Assembly (NCBI RefSeq): GCF_014138435.1
Contig: NZ_JACJIM010000006.1
Span: 186,001-250,000 of the forward strand
Direction: 5' to 3'
DNA: 64,000 nucleotides
From: Methylobacterium fujisawaense
Lineage (GTDB): Bacteria; Pseudomonadota; Alphaproteobacteria; Rhizobiales; Beijerinckiaceae
The notes below the pieces were generated by a model that saw only the letters and a program-made list of their open reading frames with translations, did not search any database and was not told the origin of the DNA. A program made the position numbers and the translations under genes. Positions 26,978 to 34,854 of the stretch are shown here, in pieces. Each line of letters opens with the position of its first letter. The stretch's first letter is position 1.

Positions 26978-27759
26978 CGGGCAGGACTCCGGCGGGGCAA
27001 TGATCGGGCAATTCCGGATGTGGAGCCGCGAGACAACGGTCGGCATCCGACGCGCAGGCGCGGGCGATCCATCGATTCGATAGGCACAATCTTGTCCGGA
27101 TGAGCTTCTTGAGAAAGTCTAGATCAGCTCGACGCGATCCGAAATTCCAAAGATGATCGTTTGGCGACATGAAAGATCTCCGGAAGGCCCGGACAGGGGG
27201 ATGCGGATGCTGCGTGCATCCCGTACGGCGCCTCTCGAGCCTCGTCTCGGACGAGACCGGACCAGTGCCCGTCGGATCGGGACCGTACCGGTCATCGAGC
27301 ACGAACCGTGGCTCATCCAAGACCGCGTTCGTCCGCGAACAGGCCGCGACCGATAGCCCTGGATCCGGGGGATGAGCCTGCGCGGGAGGATTCCGTGCCC
27401 CGTTGGGCGGCACCCAGGCGACGCCGGCACAGCCTGGGGACCGCGCCCGACGTCCGCGTCCCCGGCCGACGGCGATCCCCGCAGATCTGTCGCGCGAGAA
27501 GACATCGAGTGTCTGTTTTCGCGACACTTTCCCGGCTCGACGGCGCGTATGGCCCTGACTCACGAAAATGTAGGCTCCCGCCACCGCGGGCATCATCCCG
27601 GATCCGGAACCCGGCCGTGTCCGAAACGTCGGGCCGGTCGCGACCACCGCGGCCGATCCCCGGCCGGGGCGGGCTGGCCTGTCCGGGGAGCATGATGGCG
27701 CAGGGGAACGACAGAGCGCGCGCGGCCCACGCGGCCGTGTCCGGCCCCGTGGGCGCGCC
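26978..27759. other. Divergent intergenic region, 782 bp
   Basis: This long spacer separates the metQ cluster (minus) from the phosphoesterase operon (plus). The part nearest metQ is AT-richer and contains ttcttgagaa (27106-27115), a small imperfect palindrome. I looked for a SAM riboswitch upstream of metQ and did not recognise one. Reading frames here are short and compositionally unconvincing. Confidence 0.5.
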
Positions 27760-28983
27760 ATGACCGCAGATCACGGTGTCTTCGCCTTCGCGCATGTCGG
27801 CGATCTCCATCTGGAGCGGAGTTCCGACCCCCATGCCGCCGACCTGCGGGCGATCCTCGCGGAGGTGGACGGGCTGCACGGACACGGCCTCCTCGACTTC
27901 GCCTACCTCCCGGGCGATCTCGCCGAGGACGGGCGGGCGGAGCAATACGCGGTCCTGCGCGAGGCCCTGCACCGGCACCCGGACCTGCCGGTGCGCCTGA
28001 TCGCCGGCGACCACGACCGCCAGCACGGCACGATGACGGATTTCGACGCGCTGTTCGCCGCGGTGGCGGGCAGCCCCCGCGGCGGCGGCCACGCGGCGCG
28101 GCGCCACGACCTGCCGCGCCCGCACGACCCGGCCCCCGTCACGCATTACTACTTCGCCGAGACGTTCGCGGGCGTGCGCTGCCTGTTCCTCGACATGGTC
28201 AGCCCCGGCTACGGCCGGAAGGGGTTCGGCCTCGACTTCCGGCTCGGCCCCTGCCAGCTCGCCTGGCTCGCCGAGGAGCTGGCCCGGGCCGACGAGGAGG
28301 GCCGGCCCTGCGCGGTCTTCACCCACACCTACCCGGACGATCTCTGCGTGCCTGACGAGAAGGCGGCGCTGGCCGGCCTGATCCGCCACCACGGCGTGCG
28401 CCTCGTCGAGATGGGCCACACCCACTACAACGAGCTCGCCCCGGACGGGCGCACCCTCTACGCGGCGGCCCGCTCCGTCGGCCAGAACGAGGACGGCTCG
28501 GTGGGCTACGCGGTCGCGGCGATCGACGGGCCGGTCACGAGCTGGCGGTTCAAGCCCCTCGACCGGGCGCTGCCCTTCGTGATGATCACGAGCCCCGCCG
28601 ACCGGCGCCTCGCCACGGCGCCCCTCGCCATGGCGGACGGCCGGATCTCCGTGCGCGCCCTCGTGCTGTCGGACAGGCCGCAGGGCGACTGGTGCTGCTG
28701 CGTGCGCGTCGATGACGGGCGGCCCCACGCGATGGTGCCGGACGGGCCGCGCACCGTCCATGCCCGCATTCCCTGGCCGGAGGGCGCCCGCCGCCTCGCG
28801 GTCACGGTCACGGACGGCACGGGGCAGGCCGATACCGAGGTGATCGAGCCCGTGGGCCGGAGCTTCGTCCCGCCGCCCGCACCCGATCGCCCCGGCAGCG
28901 ACGCCACCCGGCTCCCCGCCTGGCCGCAGAAGGGGCTTCGGGGCGACCAGCTCGGCCCGAACCGCAACGGCCGGCCCTGGTAG
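27760..28983 (+). CDS. Calcineurin-like metallophosphoesterase
   Basis: A 407-residue cytoplasmic protein with the dimetal phosphoesterase motifs in order: HVGDLH (residues about 12-17), LPGDLAED (about 50), AGDHDRQHG replacing the usual GNHD/E (about 85), FTHTYPDDL (about 187) and MGHTHYNE (about 223). The extra C-terminal 150 residues form a beta-rich domain ending in a Pro-rich tail. The layout recalls cyclic-nucleotide and phospholipid phosphodiesterases such as CpdA/GlpQ-like types. It is the first gene of a compact five-gene run that ends with an adenylate cyclase, so cyclic-nucleotide hydrolysis is an attractive but unproven role. Confidence 0.88.
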   Translation: MTADHGVFAFAHVGDLHLERSSDPHAADLRAILAEVDGLHGHGLLDFAYLPGDLAEDGRAEQYAVLREALHRHPDLPVRLIAGDHDRQHGTMTDFDALFAAVAGSPRGGGHAARRHDLPRPHDPAPVTHYYFAETFAGVRCLFLDMVSPGYGRKGFGLDFRLGPCQLAWLAEELARADEEGRPCAVFTHTYPDDLCVPDEKAALAGLIRHHGVRLVEMGHTHYNELAPDGRTLYAAARSVGQNEDGSVGYAVAAIDGPVTSWRFKPLDRALPFVMITSPADRRLATAPLAMADGRISVRALVLSDRPQGDWCCCVRVDDGRPHAMVPDGPRTVHARIPWPEGARRLAVTVTDGTGQADTEVIEPVGRSFVPPPAPDRPGSDATRLPAWPQKGLRGDQLGPNRNGRPW

Positions 28984-29050
28984 CCGGACTCACCCGAATC
29001 GCTGCACACCGCACCGCACGATCCACTCCACCAGAGGACCACCGGACCCG

Positions 29051-30319
29051 ATGGGCGCGCTGACGCTGACCCCCAATATCGCGACCTGGGCGATCGCCGC
29101 GCTCGCCACCCTCGGCGTCATCCTGCGGCCGTTCGCGTGGCCGGAGGCGATCTGGGCCGTGCTCGGCGCTGGCGCCCTCGTGGCCCTCGGCCTGCTCGCC
29201 CCCGCCACCGCCTGGGACGGCGTCCTGAAGGGGACCGACGTCTACCTGTTCCTCGTCGGCATGATGCTGATGTCGGAGGTGGCCCGGAAGGAGGGCCTGT
29301 TCGACTGGCTCGCCTCGATCGCCGTGCGCGCCGCCAAGGGCTCGGCGACGCGGCTGTTCACCCTGGTCTATCTCGTCGGCACCGTGGTCACGGTGTTCCT
29401 GTCGAACGACGCCTGCGCGGTGGTGCTGACGCCCGCCGTCTACGCGGCCACCAAGGCCGCCAAGGTGGAGAACCCCCTCCCCTACCTGTTCATCTGCGCC
29501 TTCATCGCCAACGCGGCGAGCTTCGTGCTGCCGATCTCGAACCCGGCGAACCTCGTGGTCTTCGCCGAGCACATGCCGCCGCTGGTGCGCTGGCTCGGCC
29601 TGTTCGCGCTGCCCTCGCTGCTGGCCATCGCGACGACCTACGCGGTGCTGCGGCTGACCCAGGCGAAGACCCTGCGCGGGCAGGAGGTCGCCACCGACGT
29701 CGAGGCGCAGCCGCTCTCCCGCACCGGCCTCGTGGCGGGGATCGGCATCGTGGCGACCGGCGGCGTGCTGATCGCCGCCTCGGCGCTCGGCCTCGACCTC
29801 GGCCTGCCGACCTTCGTGGCCGGGCTCGCCACCACGATCGTCGTGCTGCTGCTCAAGCGTGGCGGCCTCGTCGAGGTGGCCAAGGACGTGTCGTGGAGCG
29901 TGCTGCCGTTGGTGGCCGGCCTGTTCGTGCTGGTGGAGGCGCTGGAGAAGACCGGTGTCCTGGCGATGCTGGCGGACCTCCTCAAGGGCTACGCCCACGC
30001 CGCCCCGGAGGCCACCGCCTGGGGGGCGGGCGGCCTGGTCGCGGTGCTGTGCAACCTCGTCAACAACCTGCCGGCCGGCCTGATCGCGGGCGCCGCCGTG
30101 CAGGCCGCCCACGTTCCCGAGAAGGTCGCGGGCGCGATCCTGATCGGCGTCGATCTCGGGCCCAACCTGTCGGTGACGGGCTCGCTCGCCACGATCCTCT
30201 GGCTCACCGCCATCCGGCGCGAGGGCCAGGATGTCGGCGCCTGGACCTTCCTCAAGCTCGGCCTGCTGGTGATGCCGCCGGCCCTCGCGCTGGCGCTCGC
30301 CGGCCTGCTCCTCGTCTGA
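29051..30319 (+). CDS. ArsB/SLC13-type anion permease
   Basis: A 422-residue inner-membrane protein with about eleven to twelve helices, matching the ArsB/NhaD ion-transporter superfamily. Characteristic motifs are GTDVYLFLVGMMLMSEVARK, FLSNDACAVVLTPAVYAA, FVLPISNPANLVVF and the repeat-related NNLPAGLIAGA. ArsB proteins export arsenite or antimonite; no arsR, arsC or arsA neighbours are present, so another anion is possible. It begins 67 bp after the phosphoesterase gene and is followed 30 bp later by the DUF606 gene. Confidence 0.88.
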   Translation: MGALTLTPNIATWAIAALATLGVILRPFAWPEAIWAVLGAGALVALGLLAPATAWDGVLKGTDVYLFLVGMMLMSEVARKEGLFDWLASIAVRAAKGSATRLFTLVYLVGTVVTVFLSNDACAVVLTPAVYAATKAAKVENPLPYLFICAFIANAASFVLPISNPANLVVFAEHMPPLVRWLGLFALPSLLAIATTYAVLRLTQAKTLRGQEVATDVEAQPLSRTGLVAGIGIVATGGVLIAASALGLDLGLPTFVAGLATTIVVLLLKRGGLVEVAKDVSWSVLPLVAGLFVLVEALEKTGVLAMLADLLKGYAHAAPEATAWGAGGLVAVLCNLVNNLPAGLIAGAAVQAAHVPEKVAGAILIGVDLGPNLSVTGSLATILWLTAIRREGQDVGAWTFLKLGLLVMPPALALALAGLLLV

Positions 30320-30349
30320 TCCCTTCCCGGAAACCCAAGGTCCGCGCCC

Positions 30350-31297
30350 GTGACGGCAGCCCTCCTCTATCCCTTCATCCTGGTGGCGGGCGCGCTGCAG
30401 GCGATCGGCAACGCCATGAACGCGCAGCTGCGGGGCCGCATGGTCAATCCGTGGCTCGCCGCGACGGTGTCGTTCCTGCCGATCGTCTTCGTGTTCACGA
30501 CCCTGTTCTTCACGATGCCGACGCCGCTGCCGAGCCTCGACAGCTTGAGCAAGATGCCCTGGTACGCACCCCTCGGCGGCCTGGCCGGCGCGGTGGCGGT
30601 GTTCGGGGGGCTGGCTTTCATCGACAAGGTCGGCGCCGGGCCGTTCAACGGCCTGACCCTCACCGCCAACATCCTCACCTCCCTGGCGATGGACGCGCTC
30701 GGCCTGTTCGGCCTGCAGGCCGCGGGCTTCAAGCCGATGCCCTGGCTCGGCGGCCTGCTGATGGCCGTGGGCGTGATCTTCATCGCGCGCTCGGGGGGCA
30801 GGAGCGACGGCGGCGAGGGGCACGGCGAGGGGCACGGCGAGGGGCACGGGATGTCGGGCAAGCTGCTCTACCCGTTCATCCTCGTGGCCGGCGCCCTGAT
30901 GGCGATCGGCGTGGTCTGGAACGCGCAGCTCCGCGGCGCCCTGGAGAACCCCTGGCTCGCCGCGACGGTGTCGTTCGTGCCCGTGGTGTTCGTGTTCGCC
31001 CTGATGTTCCTGCTGCGGCCGTCGCCGCTGCCGACCCGGGACGACATCGCGGGCGTTCGCTGGTGGATGCCGCTCGCCGGGATCACCGGGGCGGTGGCGG
31101 TGTTCGCCGGGCTGCTCTTCGTCGACAAGGTCGGGGCCGGGGCGTTCAACGGCCTGCTGATCACCGCCAACCTCCTGACCTCGGTGGCCCTGGACCATTT
31201 CGGCTGGTTCGGCATGAAGCAGGTCAAGGCCGGCCCGCCGCGCCTGATCGGCGCCGCCGTGATGGTGGCCGGCATCGTGCTGATCTCGCTGTTCTGA
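30350..31297 (+). CDS. Tandem DUF606/YdcZ-type (DMT superfamily) membrane protein
   Basis: A 315-residue protein with about ten helices made of two homologous halves. LLYPFILVAGALQAIGNAMN and LLYPFILVAGALMAIGVVWN open the halves, NPWLAATVSFLPIVF/NPWLAATVSFVPVVF and FIDKVGAGPFNG/FVDKVGAGAFNG repeat inside. Between them lies the linker GEGHGEGHGEGHG. Single-domain DUF606 proteins of about 145 residues usually work as dimers, so this is a gene fusion of two. The start is GTG at 30350. It sits 30 bp after the ArsB-type gene and 12 bp before the TAXI gene. Substrate unknown. Confidence 0.88.
   Translation: MTAALLYPFILVAGALQAIGNAMNAQLRGRMVNPWLAATVSFLPIVFVFTTLFFTMPTPLPSLDSLSKMPWYAPLGGLAGAVAVFGGLAFIDKVGAGPFNGLTLTANILTSLAMDALGLFGLQAAGFKPMPWLGGLLMAVGVIFIARSGGRSDGGEGHGEGHGEGHGMSGKLLYPFILVAGALMAIGVVWNAQLRGALENPWLAATVSFVPVVFVFALMFLLRPSPLPTRDDIAGVRWWMPLAGITGAVAVFAGLLFVDKVGAGAFNGLLITANLLTSVALDHFGWFGMKQVKAGPPRLIGAAVMVAGIVLISLF
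30812..30847 (+). repeat. Three tandem 12-bp units encoding a Gly-Glu-Gly-His linker
   Basis: The unit ggcgaggggcac is perfectly repeated three times and encodes Gly-Glu-Gly-His three times, in frame between the two DUF606 halves. The histidines could bind a transition metal. Perfect identity suggests recent expansion by slippage. Confidence 0.85.
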
Positions 31298-31309
31298 GCA
31301 TCCGGACCG

Positions 31310-32707
31310 ATGTGGAGCCTGCCCGCCTGGTTGCTGCGCCGGGAAATGCTTCTCCTGGCGGGCGCCGCCCTCCTGGGCGCGGGCGGGATCGCGGCGTGGG
31401 TCCTGCTCCAGGCGACGGTCCTGACCATCGCGGTCGCGCCCCGCGACGGCACCGAGCCCGGCCTGATCAAGGCCTACGCGGACGCGCTCGAGGCCGCCCA
31501 CGAGAATGTCCGCCTGAAGATCCTGTCCTTCGACGACGTGCGCGAGAGCGCCGCCGCCCTGCAGGACGGCCGGGCCGACCTCGCGGTCGTCCGCCCCGAC
31601 GTGCTGCTGCCGACGAACGGGCTGACCCTGGCGATCCTGCGCGACCAGGCGATGGTCATCGCCTCGCCCGAGCAGGCCGGGATCACGAGCTTCCCGAAGC
31701 TCGCCGGCAAGCGGCTCGGCATCGCGGCGCACCGGGACGCCGATCTCTGGCTGCTCCGGAACCTCCTCGGCTATTACGGCCTCACCCTGGAGGAGGCTGC
31801 CGGCCCGGCCCGGGACTCGACGGTCCTGCTGGTCCCGGTCGATCAGGAGGCGGTGGCCGGCGCCTTCCGCGAGAGGCGGATCGACGCCTTCGTCAGCATC
31901 ATCGCCCCCTCGGCGCCCAAGGCGCTGGCCCTGGTCTCGGCCTTGCAGGGCGTCGCCCGCGGAGGCAAGGTGGCGTTCGTCGCCGTTGAGGATGACGGCG
32001 CCGTGATCGAGCGCTTCCCGCGGCTCCAGGCGGTCACCGTCCCGGGCGGCCTGTTCGGCGGCCGCCCGAAGCTGCCGGCCGACGACGTGAAGACGGTGGG
32101 CGCCTCGTACCGGCTGATGGCCCGCGCCTCCTTGAGCCGCGTGGTGGCGGCCGACGTGACCCAGCAGCTCTTCGAGAAGCGCAGCGCCGCCGCGCTGGCC
32201 ACCGACGCTGCCGAGTACGTCCAGGCCCCGGCCTACGATACGACCGTGGCCGCCACCAGCGCCCGGATCCCGATCCATCCCGGCGCGATCGACTATTACG
32301 AGCGCGACCAGCACGGCTTCATCGAGCGCTACGGCGACACCCTCTACCTCCTGGGCGCGCTGGCGGGCGGCCTCGTCTCGGTGCTCGCCTGGATCCGGAA
32401 GCGCCTCGCCAGCCTCCGCCGGGAGCGCATCGACGAGATCATGGACCGGCTCCTGGAGATCGCCGGGCAGGCCCGGGCGCTGCGCGACCCGGCGGCGATC
32501 GAGGCGCTCACCGTCGAGGTCGACGCGCTGGCCATGGACGTGGTGCGCTACGCCCGGGAGCGGGAGCGGGACACCCGGATCCTGTCGGCGGCGTCCGTCG
32601 CCATCGACACGGCGCGGGCGACCATCGCGGATTGCCGGACGCAGGCGGTCGAGGGCGGGGGGCGGATCGGGCGGTCCGTCCGGCTGCACGGCGCGGGCGG
32701 GGCCTGA
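31310..32707 (+). CDS. Membrane-anchored TAXI-family solute-binding protein
   Basis: A 465-residue protein. One N-terminal transmembrane segment (LLLAGAALLGAGGIAAWVLL) anchors a TAXI-type binding domain (IAVAPRDGTEPGLIKAYADA, LAGKRLGIAAHRDADLW, FRERRIDAFVSIIAPSAP). After the domain comes a second transmembrane segment (LYLLGALAGGLVSVLAWI, near residue 350) and about 100 cytoplasmic residues rich in helix-forming Arg/Glu. Transporter-associated TAXI proteins are normally free in the periplasm, and no TRAP permease is nearby. The double anchor and helical tail suggest a sensor feeding the adenylate cyclase encoded one nucleotide downstream. Confidence 0.85.
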   Translation: MWSLPAWLLRREMLLLAGAALLGAGGIAAWVLLQATVLTIAVAPRDGTEPGLIKAYADALEAAHENVRLKILSFDDVRESAAALQDGRADLAVVRPDVLLPTNGLTLAILRDQAMVIASPEQAGITSFPKLAGKRLGIAAHRDADLWLLRNLLGYYGLTLEEAAGPARDSTVLLVPVDQEAVAGAFRERRIDAFVSIIAPSAPKALALVSALQGVARGGKVAFVAVEDDGAVIERFPRLQAVTVPGGLFGGRPKLPADDVKTVGASYRLMARASLSRVVAADVTQQLFEKRSAAALATDAAEYVQAPAYDTTVAATSARIPIHPGAIDYYERDQHGFIERYGDTLYLLGALAGGLVSVLAWIRKRLASLRRERIDEIMDRLLEIAGQARALRDPAAIEALTVEVDALAMDVVRYARERERDTRILSAASVAIDTARATIADCRTQAVEGGGRIGRSVRLHGAGGA

Positions 32708-32708
32708 C

Positions 32709-34118
32709 ATGTCCGGTCCCGCCACCGTGCCCGCGCCGGACCGGAGCGAGGCCGCGCCGGACGTCGCCTCCGTCCGGGACCGCGTCGAGGCGCGGGTGCA
32801 GCGATCCCTGCGCTCGCGCACCGTGACCTGGATGACGGTGGGCTTCGCCACGATCCTGGTGATGACCGCCATCGCGCTCGGCGCCTTCGTCTACCAGCAG
32901 CGCGGCATCGACGCCGTGCGCCACACCGTGGCGGTGGACGGGCGCCTCGCCCGGGTGCTTTCGGCGGTGCAGGACGCCGAGACCGGCCAGCGCGGCTACC
33001 TGCTCACCGGCGACGAGGCCTTCCTGCTGCCCTTCACCGAGGGCCGGCTGAACGTCGACCGCCAGCTCGATTGGCTGCGCGACCTCGTCCAGGATGACGC
33101 CGACCAGAGGGCCGAACTCGACACCCTGGCCGCCCTGATCCGCGAGAAGCTCGACGAACTCGGTGCCAGCGTCGCCCTGATGCGCGGCGGCGACAGCGCC
33201 GCGGCCCACACCTCGGTGGCGGACGGACGCGGCAAGCAGGTGATGGACGCGATCCGCGACCGCGTGCGCCGCATGGAGACGTACGAGGCGGACAGGATGG
33301 AGCGGCGGCAGGCGACGGTGTCCCGGATCGCCCTCGCCCTCTGGATCATGGTCGGTGCCCTCGCCGTCCTGTTCGTGCTGTTCGCCGTCTCGGCCCTGCG
33401 GGAGGCGACCCGCCGCAACCGGCTGTCGCGGTTCCTGCCGCAGGAGCTGGTCCTGCGGCTCGCCGACGGCGACGGGAGCCTGAAGGCCGGCCGCCGCCAG
33501 CAGGCCGCCATCGTGTTCGTCGACATGCGCGGCTCGACCACCCTGGCCGAGAACCTGGACCCGCACCGGCTCTCCGAGTTCCTGTCCGCCTTCCGGCGGC
33601 GGGTGACGCGCCTCGCCCGCCTCCGGGGCGGGGTGGTCGACAAGTTCATCGGCGACGGTGCCCTGGTGGTGTTCGGCCTGCCCGAGCCCAGGTCCGACGA
33701 TGCCGCCCGTGCCCTCGCCTTCGCCCAGGATCTCGTCGCGGTGATCGCCCGCTGGACCGACAGAGCCGGGCCCACGGGGACCGTGCGCATCGGCGTGGGC
33801 GTCCATTACGGCGAGGTGTTCTGCGGGATCATCGGCGAGGAGGCGCGCTACGAGTTCACGGTGCTGGGCGATGCGGTCAACGTCGCCGCCCGCCTGGAAC
33901 AGGCGACCAAGCTCCACGGTGTCCCGATCCTGGTCTCCGAGGCCGCGCGGCGCGCCGCCGGGGCCCCGGTCGAGGCGTGGCGCGAGGTCAGCCGCGAGCC
34001 CCTGCGGGGACGCCGGGAGCGCATGGCCTATCATACCCCCGCCGGCCCGGGGCCGGCCGCGCCGGCGCCCTGTGGAGACGAAGATGTGCCGCTTCCGGCG
34101 GCAGGAACGGCGGTCTGA
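32709..34118 (+). CDS. CHASE3-domain class III adenylate/guanylate cyclase
   Basis: A 469-residue membrane cyclase. Transmembrane helices lie at about 41-62 and 206-230 and enclose a CHASE3 sensor (VLSAVQDAETGQRGYLLTGD). The class III catalytic domain is complete: metal ligands Asp272 (FVDMRGST) and Asp316 (FIGDG), base-selecting Lys312 and Asp388 (TVLGDAVN), and transition-state Asn391 and Arg395. The Lys/Asp pair favours ATP, so cAMP is the expected product. The final 40 residues are Pro/Ala-rich. It starts one nucleotide after the TAXI gene stop. Confidence 0.92.
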   Translation: MSGPATVPAPDRSEAAPDVASVRDRVEARVQRSLRSRTVTWMTVGFATILVMTAIALGAFVYQQRGIDAVRHTVAVDGRLARVLSAVQDAETGQRGYLLTGDEAFLLPFTEGRLNVDRQLDWLRDLVQDDADQRAELDTLAALIREKLDELGASVALMRGGDSAAAHTSVADGRGKQVMDAIRDRVRRMETYEADRMERRQATVSRIALALWIMVGALAVLFVLFAVSALREATRRNRLSRFLPQELVLRLADGDGSLKAGRRQQAAIVFVDMRGSTTLAENLDPHRLSEFLSAFRRRVTRLARLRGGVVDKFIGDGALVVFGLPEPRSDDAARALAFAQDLVAVIARWTDRAGPTGTVRIGVGVHYGEVFCGIIGEEARYEFTVLGDAVNVAARLEQATKLHGVPILVSEAARRAAGAPVEAWREVSREPLRGRRERMAYHTPAGPGPAAPAPCGDEDVPLPAAGTAV

Positions 34119-34230
34119 GAAGAACCTGTCTGCCGCCGATGGCGGATAGAGAACAAGCATCTCCCCGGACAGAGAAATACGAAAGACGCGTCCATTGCGA
34201 AGGGACAGGCCGAGCGCGACATTCGCCATC

Positions 34231-34470
34231 ATGCGCAGCGCCTCCGAAAACCAGTCGCCGGCCTTCGATCCGTTCGGCGAGCCCGTCGCCGACGGCGTCG
34301 CCCGCGCCTGCCCGGCCACCGCGGCCGGCGACCGCACGGCCCGTCGCGTCGGCGGTGCGGTGTTCTGGACGCTGGCCCTGGCGATCCTGGCCGGTCGCGT
34401 CTACGCGTACGATCTTCCGGCCGTTCAGGCCGTCGCCACGCACGCCGCACAGGCCCTCGCCCTGCGCTGA
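34231..34470 (+). CDS. Small membrane protein
   Basis: A 79-residue protein starting MRSASENQSPAFDPFGEPVA with a hydrophilic first half and one hydrophobic helix (VGGAVFWTLALAILAGRVYA) in the second. The ATG at 34231 was chosen over an upstream TTG frame. No clear ribosome binding site is visible. It lies in the 395-bp gap between the cyclase and the convergent cytochrome gene. Function unknown. Confidence 0.5.
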   Translation: MRSASENQSPAFDPFGEPVADGVARACPATAAGDRTARRVGGAVFWTLALAILAGRVYAYDLPAVQAVATHAAQALALR

Positions 34471-34513
34471 CAACCCGGATCGGGTTTCCGGCCGGGGCGT
34501 CGTTCCAGGCCTC

Positions 34514-34831
34514 TCAATACGTATCGGCCAGATAGGCGGCGATCGCGCCGGCATCGGCCTGTTCGATGGGGGCGTGGTAGGCCTTGATCATCTTGGACAC
34601 CTCGGCATCCCAGAACGCCTTCCCGCGGCCGGGCGGCTGCGTGGCGATGTAGTCCACCGAGTGGCAGGTCTGGCAATTGGCCTGGGCCGCCTCGTAGCCC
34701 GCAGCCAGGCTGTCCGCCTTCGGCGGCCGCAGCTGCGCGGTCGGGTCCGGAACCGCGTAGGTCCGTGGCGCGGCCCAGGCCGAGCCGGCCGTCAGGCCCC
34801 CGATCATCGCGCCGAGCAGAAGCATACGCAT
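34514..34831 (-). CDS. SorB-like cytochrome c subunit of sulfite dehydrogenase
   Basis: A 105-residue periplasmic monohaem cytochrome c. The signal MRMLLLGAMIGGLTAGSAWA is preceded by a ggagga ribosome binding site. The single haem site is CQTCH (Cys53, Cys56, His57), and the C-terminal half carries Met84-like ligands near KMIKAYHAPI with the final AIAAYLADTY helix, all as in SorB. It lies 23 bp downstream of the molybdenum sulfite oxidase gene, matching the sorAB arrangement, in which this cytochrome takes electrons from the molybdenum subunit. Confidence 0.85.
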   Translation of the reverse strand: MRMLLLGAMIGGLTAGSAWAAPRTYAVPDPTAQLRPPKADSLAAGYEAAQANCQTCHSVDYIATQPPGRGKAFWDAEVSKMIKAYHAPIEQADAGAIAAYLADTY

Positions 34832-34854
34832 CCCGTTCGTCCTCCCGTTCGCGT

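Noticed and set aside
26978-27120. SAM riboswitch in front of metQ
   Set aside because: No SAM-I or SAM-II core could be recognised by eye.
28808-32872. 1354-codon open frame antisense to the ArsB, DUF606 and TAXI genes
   Set aside because: Arg/Gly/His/Glu-rich with no domain, and it is exactly antisense to four well-supported genes; long stop-free frames opposite genes are expected at this G+C content.
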